Below the pieces are notes generated by a model that searched no databases, had not been told where the DNA came from, and saw only the letters and a list, made by a program, of their open reading frames with translations. Shown here one piece after another: positions 52,152-60,715 of a stretch of DNA of 64,000 nt (position 1 is its first letter; each line of letters begins with the position of its first letter). A program made the translations under genes and the position numbers. Source of the DNA: Tabrizicola flagellatus (GTDB taxonomy: Bacteria > Pseudomonadota > Alphaproteobacteria > Rhodobacterales > Rhodobacteraceae); the NCBI RefSeq assembly GCF_008271465.1, contig NZ_VMDU01000011.1, forward strand, positions 1 to 64,000. Reading direction: 5' to 3'.

Positions 52152-53765
52152 CTACTTGCCGATGGCGCGGGCCAGCGCGGCGCTGACGGCGGCCTCGTCA
52201 TAGCCCTCCCAGCGCGCGGCGACGTGCTGGTCGGGGCGGATCAGATAGACGGCCGACCGCGCCGCGCCCAGGTAGCGTGCGGTCAGTTCGGGCGTGGCCG
52301 CGAGCGCGAGGCGCGGCACGGTCAGGCCATGGGCGGTCAGCCGCTCCGGCGCCTCGGCGTCGATCGTCATCAGCGTGAAGCCGCGCCCGAGTTGGGCCAG
52401 AAGCCAGCCGCCCGCGGCCGGCGCATCCGGGCAGGGGCTGCCGGGGCGGGTGCGGGCCGGCATCAGGGCGTGATCCGGCCCGTTCAGCGCCGAGCCGTCA
52501 TGGGTGCAGGGCACCGACAACCGGCCCGAGTTCACCAGGGTCCGGGCGAAGGGCAGGTGTTCGGCCAGTTGCAGGACGGCGTTGCGGAACAGCTTCGACA
52601 CCGGCGACTTCGGCGTGATGAAATCGGTCGCCCTTGTGGAGTTCAGGATGTTCTCGTCCGCCGCCTGCACCCGTTCGGCGTCATAGCTGTCCAGCAGGGC
52701 TTCCGGCGCGGTCCCCTCGACCACCAGCGCCAGTTTCCAGGCCAGGTTGTCCACGTCCTGGATGCCGGAATTCGCCCCACGCGCCCCGAAGGGCGAGACC
52801 TGATGCGCCGAGTCGCCGGCGAACAGCACCCGGCCGTGCCGGAACCGCTCCATCCGCCGGCACTGGAAGGTGTAGATCGAACACCAGTCGAGCTCGTACT
52901 CCACCCCCGGCCCCAGCATGGCATCGACGCGGGCGCGGATGCGGGCCGGTTCCAGTTCCCGTGCGCGGTCGATGTTCCAGCCCAGCTGGAAGTCGATGCG
53001 CCAGATGTCGTCGGGCTGCTTGTGCAGCAGGGCCGAGTCGCCGGACTTGAAATGCGGCTCGAACCAGAACCAGCGTTCGGTCGGGAAGTCGGCCTTCATC
53101 TTCACGTCGGCGATCAGGAAATTGTCCTCGAACACCCGGCCGTCGAAGGCGAGGCCCAGCATCCCGCGCAAGGGGCTTCGGGCGCCGTCGCAGGCGATCA
53201 GCCAGTCGGCCTGAAGCCGGTAGGGGCCGTCCGGGGTCATCACCTCCAGCGTCACATGGTCGGCCCCGGGCGTCACGGCATCGACGCGGTTGCGCCCGCG
53301 TAGCTCGATCGGCGCGCCTTCGGCCTGGGCGGTAAGGATCGCGTCGTGCAGGAACTTCTCGAACCAGGGCTGTTGCAGGTTGATGAAGGCGGGGAAGGCA
53401 TGGCCGCCTTCGGGCAGCAGGTTGAATTCGTAAAGCAGCCGGTCGTCGTGGAACACCTTGCCCAGGTTCCACTGCACGCCCTTGGCCAGCATCGGCCCCG
53501 CGGCACCCAGACGGTCGCAGATTTCCAGCGTGCGCTTGGCAAAGCAGAGCGCCCGGCTGCCCAGCCCCGCGCCCTCGTGATCGTCGAGGAGCAGCACCGG
53601 CACCCCGCGCCGTCCGAGGTCCAGCGCCATGGCCAGGCCGATGGGACCGCCGCCCACCACGATCACCTTGTGGCGGACGGGCGCCGCGGCGTCCTGGTCC
53701 GGCGAGCGGGCATAGGGATAGAGGCGGAAGGCGACCTTGTAGCGGTCCTGGACAAGTTCGGTCAT
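52152..53765 (-). CDS. FAD-dependent aromatic monooxygenase (MhpA-like)
   Basis: A 537-residue flavoprotein hydroxylase. The FAD-binding fold is VIVVGGGPIGLAMALDLGRR (about residues 34-53), the DG motif is WLIACDGARSPLRGMLGL, and the second FAD motif is VLFAGDSAHQVSPFGARGAN (about 310-330), with a small thioredoxin-like C-terminal domain. The start at 53765 follows GGGGGGAAG. Relatives hydroxylate phenolic acids. In an operon with homogentisate dioxygenase it could make homogentisate from 3-hydroxyphenylacetate or a similar phenol, because no 4-hydroxyphenylpyruvate dioxygenase gene is present in the window. Confidence 0.88.
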   Translation of the reverse strand: MTELVQDRYKVAFRLYPYARSPDQDAAAPVRHKVIVVGGGPIGLAMALDLGRRGVPVLLLDDHEGAGLGSRALCFAKRTLEICDRLGAAGPMLAKGVQWNLGKVFHDDRLLYEFNLLPEGGHAFPAFINLQQPWFEKFLHDAILTAQAEGAPIELRGRNRVDAVTPGADHVTLEVMTPDGPYRLQADWLIACDGARSPLRGMLGLAFDGRVFEDNFLIADVKMKADFPTERWFWFEPHFKSGDSALLHKQPDDIWRIDFQLGWNIDRARELEPARIRARVDAMLGPGVEYELDWCSIYTFQCRRMERFRHGRVLFAGDSAHQVSPFGARGANSGIQDVDNLAWKLALVVEGTAPEALLDSYDAERVQAADENILNSTRATDFITPKSPVSKLFRNAVLQLAEHLPFARTLVNSGRLSVPCTHDGSALNGPDHALMPARTRPGSPCPDAPAAGGWLLAQLGRGFTLMTIDAEAPERLTAHGLTVPRLALAATPELTARYLGAARSAVYLIRPDQHVAARWEGYDEAAVSAALARAIGK

Positions 53766-53787
53766 CGGCTTCCCCCCGTTTGCCCGT

Positions 53788-54738
53788 TCAGCCCTGCAAG
53801 GCCGCCCACATCTCCAGATCGCGCTGGGCGGTCCAGATCCGGGGGTGATGGATGCCGCGCGCCTCGTCATAGGCGCGGGCGACGTTGAAGGGCAGGCAGT
53901 GCTCGTAGATCGCGTAGTCCTTGAACTTCGGGTCGCATTCGGCGCGACAGGCATCCCAGGCCTCTTTCAGCGTCCCGTTGCGCGCGGCGACGCGGGCGAC
54001 CGGCTTGTAGGTCGACTCCACGAAGTCCTTCGTCCGGTCCAGCGCCCCGTTCACCGCCGCGCGCCCCACCACCGCATCGCCCCGGCCCGGAGCGATGGCG
54101 TCGAGGTCATAGGCCCGGATCGCCTCGAGCGTCGGGCCCCAGTCGGCGAAATGGCCATCGCCGCAGTAGCAGGCGGAATGGGCCTCGACGATGTCGCCCG
54201 TGAACATCACGTTCTGGTCCGGCACATGGATCACAGCATCCCCCGCCGTGTGCGCCCGGCCAAGCTGGAGGATGTCCACCCGCCGCCGGCCGAGCCAGAC
54301 GGTCATCTTTCCGTTGAAGGTCGTCGTGGGCCAGGTCAGGCCGGGGATCGATTCATGCCCCTGGAACAGGCGCGGGAACCGCTGGAATTCGCTGTCCCAG
54401 TCCTCTTGCCCCCGCTCGGCCACCATGTTGCGGGCGGCTTCGGACATGATGATCTGCGGCGCCCTGAAGGCCGAGGCGCCGAGGACGCGCACCGCGTGGT
54501 AATGGGTCAGGACCACATGGCTGATCGGCTTGTCGGTGACGGTCCGGATGCAGTCGATCACCTTCTGCGCAAGGCGCGGGGTCGCCTGCGCCTCGACCAC
54601 CATCACGGAGTCGTCGCCGATGATGACGCCGGAATTCGGGTCGCCCTCGGCGGTGAAGGCGTAAAGGCCTTCGCCGATCTCGGTGAAGCTGATCTTCTTC
54701 TCGGTCAGGTCGCCCTGCGATGCGAAGGCCTTGGCCAT
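53788..54738 (-). CDS. Metallo-beta-lactamase-fold protein with altered metal motif
   Basis: A 316-residue MBL-fold protein without signal peptide. The fold is clear: GVIIGDDSVMVVEAQATPRL, LTHYHAVRVLG, VDILQLGRAHTAGDAVIHVP and VMFTGDIVEAHSACYCGDGH. The usual HxHxDH metal motif is H-Y-H-A-V-R, so the Asp and third His that hold the second zinc are replaced by Val and Arg, while the later His (GRAHTAGD) and Asp (FTGDIVE) remain. It may bind one metal or have a new chemistry. I recall the same wording in related proteins of homogentisate-type clusters, so this is probably a subfamily trait and not damage. Confidence 0.85.
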   Translation of the reverse strand: MAKAFASQGDLTEKKISFTEIGEGLYAFTAEGDPNSGVIIGDDSVMVVEAQATPRLAQKVIDCIRTVTDKPISHVVLTHYHAVRVLGASAFRAPQIIMSEAARNMVAERGQEDWDSEFQRFPRLFQGHESIPGLTWPTTTFNGKMTVWLGRRRVDILQLGRAHTAGDAVIHVPDQNVMFTGDIVEAHSACYCGDGHFADWGPTLEAIRAYDLDAIAPGRGDAVVGRAAVNGALDRTKDFVESTYKPVARVAARNGTLKEAWDACRAECDPKFKDYAIYEHCLPFNVARAYDEARGIHHPRIWTAQRDLEMWAALQG

Positions 54739-54741
54739 GGG

Positions 54742-55998
54742 TCAGCTCCTTGCGTAGGGGTCGGCCAGCGCGGGCAGCACCTTGCCGGTGCAGTCGCCGA
54801 AGCCGATGGTGTAGCCGTCGCCCCGGGCCTGGCCGCGCAGGGTGAGGGTGTCGTTGTCCTCGATGAAGCTGCGGCTGCCGCCGGCGATGGCGACCGGTTC
54901 CTTGCCGCCCCAGCTCAGCTCCAGCAAGCTTCCGCGGCTGTCTGGGGTCGGACCTGAGATCGTGCCGGACCCGAGGAGATCGCCCGCGTTCATCGGGCAG
55001 CCCGAGGTCGTGTGATGCGCCAGCTGCTGGGCGGCGGAATAGTACATCTCGCGGTAGTTGGTGCGGGAGATGACGGTTTCCGGCCCGCCCTCGGGGGCCA
55101 GCGCGACCTCGAGCGCGATGTCGTAGAGCATCGGCCCAGGCTCGACCAGGTAGGGCAGAAGCGGCACCTCGCGCGGCGGGGCGGGGACGCGGAAGGGCTC
55201 CAGCGCAGCCGTCATGACGATCCAGGGGCTGATCGTGGTCGCCGTCGCCTTCGCCTGGAAGGGGCCGAGCGGCTGGTATTCCCAGGCCTGGATGTCGCGC
55301 GCCGACCAGTCGTTGAGAAGGACATAGCCGAAGATCATCGCGTCCGCCTCGGCCACCGTGACCGGCCCGGACGAGGGCAGGCCCACGACCGCGCCCAGTT
55401 CCAGTTCGAAGTCGAACCGGCGCGAGGGCTGGAAGGCGGGCATGGCGTGATCGGGTCCCTTCACCTGCCCCCAGGGCCGGCGGACCGGCGTGCCCGACAC
55501 CACCACCGAGGAGGCCCGCCCGTTGTAGCCGATCGGGATGTGCAGCCAGTTCGGCGGCAGGGCGTTCTCGGGCCCGCGGAACATGCTGCCCACGTTGAAG
55601 GCGTGATGGCGACCCGCGTAGAAATCGGTGTATTCGCTGACGAGGAAGGGCATGTGCAGCGTCACGTCCGCCAGCGGATGCAGGAAGGGCTGCACGGCCT
55701 CGCGCTCTGCCGCACCTTCCGACAGGACCGCGGTCAGCCTGGCGCGGAGGGCGGCCCAGACCTCGGGCCCGGCCTCCATCAGGTCGTTCCAGAACGGCAC
55801 GTCGAGCCAGGGGCCGCCGGGCAGGTGCAGAAGCCCCGCCTCCTCCAGCCCCGCGACATCCAGCACCCGGTCGCCGATGGCGACACCGCAGCGCGGATCC
55901 TCGCCTTTGCGCGAAAAGACGCCGCAGGGCAGGTTGTTCAGCGGAAAGGGGCAATCCGGCGCATTGGCGCTGGCAAGCCAGGAACGGATCAGGGGCAT
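54742..55998 (-). CDS. fahA: Fumarylacetoacetase
   Basis: A 418-residue hydrolase that splits fumarylacetoacetate into fumarate and acetoacetate, the last step of homogentisate breakdown. It begins with the SH3-like N-terminal domain (FPLNNLPCGVFSRKGEDPRC), then the catalytic C-terminal domain with YTDFYAGRHHAFNVGSMFRG (catalytic His, about residues 117-136), the metal-binding FELELGAVVGLPS and GYVLLNDWSARDIQAWEYQP. Length matches the eukaryotic-type enzyme. Its start overlaps the stop of the 41-residue membrane protein gene (TGATG). Confidence 0.95.
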   Translation of the reverse strand: MPLIRSWLASANAPDCPFPLNNLPCGVFSRKGEDPRCGVAIGDRVLDVAGLEEAGLLHLPGGPWLDVPFWNDLMEAGPEVWAALRARLTAVLSEGAAEREAVQPFLHPLADVTLHMPFLVSEYTDFYAGRHHAFNVGSMFRGPENALPPNWLHIPIGYNGRASSVVVSGTPVRRPWGQVKGPDHAMPAFQPSRRFDFELELGAVVGLPSSGPVTVAEADAMIFGYVLLNDWSARDIQAWEYQPLGPFQAKATATTISPWIVMTAALEPFRVPAPPREVPLLPYLVEPGPMLYDIALEVALAPEGGPETVISRTNYREMYYSAAQQLAHHTTSGCPMNAGDLLGSGTISGPTPDSRGSLLELSWGGKEPVAIAGGSRSFIEDNDTLTLRGQARGDGYTIGFGDCTGKVLPALADPYARS

Positions 55999-56123
55999 CA
56001 GTCGCGGTCCTCTTCCTCGTCGGGCCGGGTCAGGCCGCGCTCGATGGTTCCGGCCAGGCGGAACCCCCAGAGGATCAGCCCGGCGATGACCGCACCCATG
56101 ACCAGGGTGAAGGCCAGTGTCAT
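55998..56123 (-). CDS. 41-residue single-pass membrane protein between hmgA and fahA
   Basis: A very short but well-supported gene: its ATG overlaps the hmgA stop (ATGA), and its stop overlaps the fahA start (TGATG). The product begins [20 protein letters not shown], a hydrophobic helix of about 20 residues, followed by [20 protein letters not shown] and a final Asp, an acidic cytoplasmic tail. No family is recognised. It could anchor or regulate the pathway enzymes at the membrane, or belong to an uptake protein not encoded here. Confidence 0.65.
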   Translation of the reverse strand: MTLAFTLVMGAVIAGLILWGFRLAGTIERGLTRPDEEEDRD

Positions 56124-57481
56124 TTCACCCCCGGCGTGCCGTCGAACTTCTTCTCGAGGCTGCCCCAGCAGTCGATGTAATCCTCCTGCAGATGGCCGGC
56201 GGTCGCGGCCCAGGGGGTCAGGTGCTGCGGGAAACGGGTCTCGAACATGAAGGACATGGTGTCGTCCAGCTTCTCGGGCTTGAGGTCCGCGTTCGAGGCG
56301 CCCTCGAAGGCCTGCTTGTCCGGCCCGTGCGGCAGCATGCAGTTGTGCAGGGACATGCCGCCGGGGACGAAGCCCTTGGGCTTGGCGTCGTAGATGCCGT
56401 AGATGTTGCCCATCAGCTCCGACATGACGTTCTTGTGATACCACGGCGGGCGGAAGGTGTTTTCGGCCACCATCCAGCGTTCGCGGAACAGGACGAAGTC
56501 GATGTTCGCGGTCCCCTCGATGCCCGACGGCGCGGTGAGCACGGTGAAGATCGACGGGTCGGGATGGTCGAATAGGATCGCGCCGACCGGGCAATAGGTG
56601 CGCAGGTCGTATTTGCAGGGCGCATAGTTGCCGTGCCAGGCCACCACGTCCAGGGGCGAGTGCCCGATCTCGGTCACATGGAACTGGCCGCACCATTTCA
56701 CGGTGACGGTCGAGGGTGCCTCGCGGTCCTCGAAGGCGGCGACGGGGGTCTTGAAGTCGCGCCGATTGGCCATGCAGTTCGCCCCGATCGGCCCGCGGCC
56801 GGGAAGCTGGAACTTCTGGCCGTAATTCTCGCAAACGAAGCCGCGGGCCGGGCCTTCCAGCACCTCTACCCGATAGACGAGCCCCCGCGGCAGGATGGCG
56901 ATCTCGCGCGGCTCGAGGTCGATGATGCCAAGCTCGGTGCAGAAGCGCAGCCGGCCCTCCTGCGGGACGACGAGCAGCTCTCCATCGGCCGAGAAGAAGT
57001 ATTCGTCCCGCATCGAGGTGTTGACCAGATACATGTGGCTGGCCATGCCAACTTGCGTGTTCACGTCCCCCGCCGTGGTCATGGTGCGCATGCCGGTGAT
57101 CCAGGTCAGGGGTTCCGCCGGGACGGGGACGGGATCCCAGCGATACTGGCCGAGGCTGATGATGTCGGGGTCGATGCAGGGGGCCGAGCGCCAGAGCGGC
57201 ACCTGGATCTTGCGGAAGCGGTGCGTGTGCTTGACCGAGGGGCGGATGCGGTAGCACCAGGTGCGTTCGTTCTGGTGGCTGGGCGCGGTGAAGGCGGTGC
57301 CGGACAGCTGCTCGCCGTAAAGCCCGTAATTGCACTTCTGCGGGCTGTTCATGCCCTGCGGCAGGGCGCCCGGCAGGGCCTCGGTCTCGAAATCGTTGCC
57401 GAAACCCGGCATGTAGCCTTCGTGCGGGCCGGCGATGGACGCGGCGCGGATCATGCCCTTGGGAAGGGAATGGCTGGTCAT
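56120..57481 (-). CDS. hmgA: Homogentisate 1,2-dioxygenase
   Basis: A 453-residue iron dioxygenase that opens the ring of homogentisate to maleylacetoacetate. Family text is unmistakable: [20 protein letters not shown] near the N-terminus, [20 protein letters not shown], and the iron-binding region [19 protein letters not shown] with its His and Glu, followed by [20 protein letters not shown]. The ATG at 57481 has AGGAGG five bases upstream; a GTG six bases earlier would overlap that site. It heads the minus-strand operon and is divergent from maiA over a region with paired palindromes. Confidence 0.96.
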   Translation of the reverse strand: MTSHSLPKGMIRAASIAGPHEGYMPGFGNDFETEALPGALPQGMNSPQKCNYGLYGEQLSGTAFTAPSHQNERTWCYRIRPSVKHTHRFRKIQVPLWRSAPCIDPDIISLGQYRWDPVPVPAEPLTWITGMRTMTTAGDVNTQVGMASHMYLVNTSMRDEYFFSADGELLVVPQEGRLRFCTELGIIDLEPREIAILPRGLVYRVEVLEGPARGFVCENYGQKFQLPGRGPIGANCMANRRDFKTPVAAFEDREAPSTVTVKWCGQFHVTEIGHSPLDVVAWHGNYAPCKYDLRTYCPVGAILFDHPDPSIFTVLTAPSGIEGTANIDFVLFRERWMVAENTFRPPWYHKNVMSELMGNIYGIYDAKPKGFVPGGMSLHNCMLPHGPDKQAFEGASNADLKPEKLDDTMSFMFETRFPQHLTPWAATAGHLQEDYIDCWGSLEKKFDGTPGVK

Positions 57482-57552
57482 CGGCACCTCCTGTTGTCGG
57501 GGCAGAGGGTCGGGGATCGGATCCGCCCTTGCCCGGGCGGCGCTTTTAGTCT

Positions 57553-57600
57553 TGTATAGTTGCTAATGCAACCAAGTCAACATGAAGTTGCATCTGCAAC
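57553..57600 (-). promoter_or_regulatory. hmgA promoter with two GTTGC-N4-GCAAC operators (probable MarR sites)
   Basis: Two perfect inverted repeats of the same type, GTTGCTAATGCAAC (57559-57572) and GTTGCATCTGCAAC (57587-57600), lie 28 bases apart centre to centre in the hmgA-maiA gap. On the minus strand TTGACT (57580-57575) and TATACA (57558-57553), 16 bases apart, form a good promoter for hmgA, and the first operator exactly fills the spacer. The second operator lies just ahead of the maiA ribosome site. The MarR protein encoded at 58241 is the obvious binder. Confidence 0.7.
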
Positions 57601-57614
57601 GAACTGGAGAGGCG

Positions 57615-58244
57615 ATGCCCGAGACGGTGCTTCATGATTACTGGCGGTCCTCGGCCGCCTATCGGGTGCGGATCGGCCTCAACCTTCTGGGCCTGCCGTT
57701 CCGCTCGGTCCCGGTCGATCTGACGGCGGGCGAGCAGACGGGGCCGGAGAACCTGGCGCTGAACCCGCAGGGCCTGGTGCCCACGCTGGAGATCGACGGG
57801 ATCCGCCTGACGCAGTCGCTGGCGATCCTGGAATATCTGGACGAGACGCGGGGCGCGGGCTGGCTGCCCGGGGATGCGGCGGGGCGGGCCGAGGTGCGGG
57901 CGATGGCCTATGCCGTGGCGATGGACACTCATCCGGTCTGCAACCTGCGCGTGGCGCAGCATGCCGTCAGCCTCGGGGCAACGATGGAGGGCTGGATGCA
58001 GCATTTCATTCCCCTCGGCCTTGCGGGGCTGGAGGGGCTGTTGCAGCGGGCGCCCTTCGGGCGGTTCTGCCGGGGCGATGCGGTGACGCTGGCCGACATC
58101 TGCCTGCTGCCGCAGGTCTACAACGCCCGCCGCTGGGGGGTGGACCTGGCCCCCTTCCCGCGCGTGGCCGCCGTTGCCGCGGCGCTGGAGCCCCTGCCCG
58201 CCTTCCAGGCCGCGCATCCCGACCGGGCGAGGCCCCCGGCATGA
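57615..58244 (+). CDS. maiA: Maleylacetoacetate isomerase (zeta-class glutathione transferase)
   Basis: A 209-residue glutathione-dependent isomerase that converts maleylacetoacetate to fumarylacetoacetate, the step between HmgA and FahA. The zeta-class motif SSAAYRVRIGLNLLGL lies at about residues 12-27 with the catalytic Ser, followed by NPQGLVPTLEIDGIRLTQSL and AILEYLDET. The ATG at 57615 follows GGAGAGG; an earlier in-frame ATG at 57582 lies inside the operator region and is unlikely. It overlaps the MarR gene by four bases. Confidence 0.94.
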   Translation: MPETVLHDYWRSSAAYRVRIGLNLLGLPFRSVPVDLTAGEQTGPENLALNPQGLVPTLEIDGIRLTQSLAILEYLDETRGAGWLPGDAAGRAEVRAMAYAVAMDTHPVCNLRVAQHAVSLGATMEGWMQHFIPLGLAGLEGLLQRAPFGRFCRGDAVTLADICLLPQVYNARRWGVDLAPFPRVAAVAAALEPLPAFQAAHPDRARPPA

Positions 58245-58705
58245 CCGACCCGACAGGCGATTTCGATTTGCAGGATTTCCTGCCCTACCTCCTGAACCAG
58301 GCGGCCGAGGCGACCTCGCGCGGGTTTCAGGCGGCCTACCGTGACCGCTACGGCTTTACCCGCACGCAATGGCGGGTGCTGGCCAATCTGGGCAAGTTCG
58401 GCGCGATGACCGCGCGCGACATCTGCGCGATCAGCCATATCGAGAAGACCAAGGTCAGCCGCGCCGTGGCCGCGCTGGAACAGGCCGGGATGCTGGCCCG
58501 CGCGCCGAGCCCGACCGATGGCCGGGCCGAGCTTCTGTCGCTGACCGACAGGGGCCGGGCGGTCTTTGCCGATCTGGGCGGGCTTGCGCTCGCCTTCGAC
58601 CGCCAGTTGCGCGCGATGCTGGGCGAGGGCGACGCGGGGCAGCTGGTCGCGCTGTTGCGCCGGCTGGCCGAGGCCGCCCCGCCCGGCGAGGCGGCCGGGG
58701 ACTGA
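58241..58705 (+). CDS. MarR-family regulator of homogentisate catabolism
   Basis: A 154-residue MarR protein with the winged helix in the middle (TRTQWRVLANLGKFGAMTAR, then SHIEKTKVSRAVAALEQAGM and the wing SPTDGRAELLSLTDRGRAVF). It is coupled to maiA and lies within the divergent homogentisate cluster, so it probably represses both operons and responds to a pathway intermediate, as HmgR-type regulators do in pseudomonads (those are IclR or MarR-like). Its stop is four bases from the stop of the convergent aminotransferase gene. Confidence 0.9.
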   Translation: MTDPTGDFDLQDFLPYLLNQAAEATSRGFQAAYRDRYGFTRTQWRVLANLGKFGAMTARDICAISHIEKTKVSRAVAALEQAGMLARAPSPTDGRAELLSLTDRGRAVFADLGGLALAFDRQLRAMLGEGDAGQLVALLRRLAEAAPPGEAAGD

Positions 58706-58709
58706 AGCC

Positions 58710-60062
58710 CTACAGCGCCGAGAACCCGGCCTCGAGCGCCGAGAGGATCTTCGACACATCGGCCTCGGAGACCACCAGGGGCGGGGACAGGATGATGTTG
58801 TTGCCCGAGACGCGGATCATGACCCCGGCCTCGTAGGTGGCGCGATGCACCCTGGCGATGACCTTCTTGTCGATGGGCGCCTTGGTGGCGCGGTCCGAGA
58901 CCAGTTCCAGCGCGCACATCAGCCCGTGCCCGCCGCGCACATCGCCGATCACCGCATGCCGCGCCATCAGCGCCTGAAGCCCGGCGAACAGCTGCGCGCC
59001 CCGGGCGGCGGCGTTCCGGTGGACCTGCAACCGCTCGGTCTCCTTCAGGCAGGCGATGGCGGCGGCGGCGCCGACCGGGTGGCCGGAATAGGTATAGCCC
59101 GACCCGATCGCCCCCTTGCCGCTGGTGTCTTTCTCGAACACCTCGGCCACGGCTTCCGAGATCATCACCGCGCCGAAGGGGAAGTAGCCGTTGGTGATCG
59201 CCTTGGCGGAAACCAGGAGGTCCGGCTGCACCCCCCAGTGGCGCGAGCCCGTCCAGCCGCCGGTGCGGCCGAAGGCGGTGATGACCTCGTCGGCGATCAG
59301 CAGGATCCCGTATTTCGAACAAAGCGCCCGCACCCCCGGCATGAAGCTTTCGTGCGGCGGGATCACCCCGCCCGCGCCAAGCACCGGCTCCATGATGAAG
59401 GCGGCGATGGTGGAGGCGTCCTGGAACCTGATCTCGTCCTCGATGGCCGCCAGGCACAGCTGTGCCAGCCGCGCCGGGTCGGTCTCGTTGAACGGGTTGC
59501 GGTAGGTGTAGGGGGCGGGCGTGTGGAAGCAGCCCGGCATCAGCGGCTCGTACTGGGTGCGGAAATTGGCGTTGCCGTTGACCGAGGCGCCCAGGGTATG
59601 CGTGCCGTGATAGCCCTTCTTGAGGCTGAGGAACTTGACCCGCCCGCCCTCGCCCCGGATCTTGTGATACTGCCGGGCCAGCCGCAACGCGACTTCCACC
59701 CCGTCCGACCCACCGCTGGTGTAGAAGGCGCGGGACAGCCCGTCCGGAGCAAAGAAGGTGGCCAGCATCTCGGCCAGTTCGATGACGTTGTCGTTCGTGG
59801 TGCCACGGAAGATCGAATAGTAGGGCAGCCGGTTCAGCTGCGCCGCGATCGCGTCCTTCACCGGCTGGCAGGAATAGCCGAGGTTGACGTTCCACAGCCC
59901 CCCCACCGCGTCGATGGTGCGGTGGCCGTCCACGTCGATGATCTCGACCCCTTCCGCCTCGCAGATGATGTCGGGCGGGTTGGCCAGGCTGTCGGCCGGA
60001 TGCGCCATCGGGTGCCAGATGTGCCGGGCGTTGTGTTCCTTGAGGAAGTTGGAATCCTTCAT
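58710..60062 (-). CDS. Class III aminotransferase (omega-amino acid:pyruvate type)
   Basis: A 450-residue PLP enzyme. The cofactor lysine is K287 in DLLVSAKAITNGYFP, the pyridine-nitrogen Asp is D258 in LLIADEVITAFGRTGGW, and the phosphate-binding stretch is FYTSGGSDGVEVALRLAR (about residues 113-130). The N-terminus (WHPMAHPADSLANPPDIICE) is typical of putrescine/beta-alanine/taurine-type transaminases. AGGAGA precedes the ATG at 60062. Downstream partner of an aldehyde dehydrogenase, so it likely converts a terminal amine to an aldehyde that the latter oxidises. Confidence 0.92.
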   Translation of the reverse strand: MKDSNFLKEHNARHIWHPMAHPADSLANPPDIICEAEGVEIIDVDGHRTIDAVGGLWNVNLGYSCQPVKDAIAAQLNRLPYYSIFRGTTNDNVIELAEMLATFFAPDGLSRAFYTSGGSDGVEVALRLARQYHKIRGEGGRVKFLSLKKGYHGTHTLGASVNGNANFRTQYEPLMPGCFHTPAPYTYRNPFNETDPARLAQLCLAAIEDEIRFQDASTIAAFIMEPVLGAGGVIPPHESFMPGVRALCSKYGILLIADEVITAFGRTGGWTGSRHWGVQPDLLVSAKAITNGYFPFGAVMISEAVAEVFEKDTSGKGAIGSGYTYSGHPVGAAAAIACLKETERLQVHRNAAARGAQLFAGLQALMARHAVIGDVRGGHGLMCALELVSDRATKAPIDKKVIARVHRATYEAGVMIRVSGNNIILSPPLVVSEADVSKILSALEAGFSAL

Positions 60063-60715
60063 CGGGCGGTCTCCTGTTCCAGAAGCGCAAGCGCGCGGGC
60101 ATAGCTTTCGCCGGGCTTGGTGACATCGAAATGGACGAAGGGCATGCCGACGGACTCGGCGCCCTTCAGGTTCCTCGCCTGGTCGTCCACGAAGACGCAG
60201 GCCGCGGGCGGCAGGCCCAGACCCTCGGTGACCATGAGGAATGCGCGGCGGTCGGGCTTCAGGATGCCGGTATGGGTGGCGTCCACGATCAGGTCGAACT
60301 CGGCAAGGAAGGGCAGTTTCGCTCGGAAATCGGCGCCGTAGAACAGGTCGAGCTCGTTCGAGAGGATCGCCAGCCGGTGCCCCGCGGCCCTGGCCTCTGC
60401 GATGGCCGCCAGCGCCTCGGGCCGGATCACCGCCGCCGGGTCCGCACCCCGGACGCGGCCGACGAACTGCGGAAATTCGGACCACGCCTCGCCCACCAGC
60501 GCGCCCGTCTCGCGCATGCGCAGCGCCCAGTAGTCGCGTTCCGTCATCTCGCCCGCCTGCATCGCCCGCCAGGGCGCGTCCGAGGCCGGATCGAAGGGCC
60601 CCCGCCAGGTCAGCGTGCCGGGCGGCAGGCCCAGCGCGGCCTCGGAGAGTGCATGGGTCTCGAACAGGGTCTTCGAGATCACCCCGCCGAAGTCGAGGAC
60701 CAGGGCGCGGCTCAC
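60059..60715 (-). CDS. HAD-superfamily hydrolase
   Basis: A 218-residue haloacid-dehalogenase-like hydrolase. Motif I is LVLDFGGVISKT, where the usual second Asp is Gly, as in the DFGGVI-type HAD proteins (YihX-like). Motif II is LAILSNELDLF, and motifs III/IV are GILKPDRRAFLMV and ACVFVDDQARNLKGAESVGM. The GTG start at 60715 overlaps the aldehyde dehydrogenase stop, and its stop overlaps the aminotransferase start. It therefore belongs to the same catabolic operon, perhaps removing a phosphate from an intermediate; the substrate is unknown. Confidence 0.88.
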   Translation of the reverse strand: MSRALVLDFGGVISKTLFETHALSEAALGLPPGTLTWRGPFDPASDAPWRAMQAGEMTERDYWALRMRETGALVGEAWSEFPQFVGRVRGADPAAVIRPEALAAIAEARAAGHRLAILSNELDLFYGADFRAKLPFLAEFDLIVDATHTGILKPDRRAFLMVTEGLGLPPAACVFVDDQARNLKGAESVGMPFVHFDVTKPGESYARALALLEQETAR

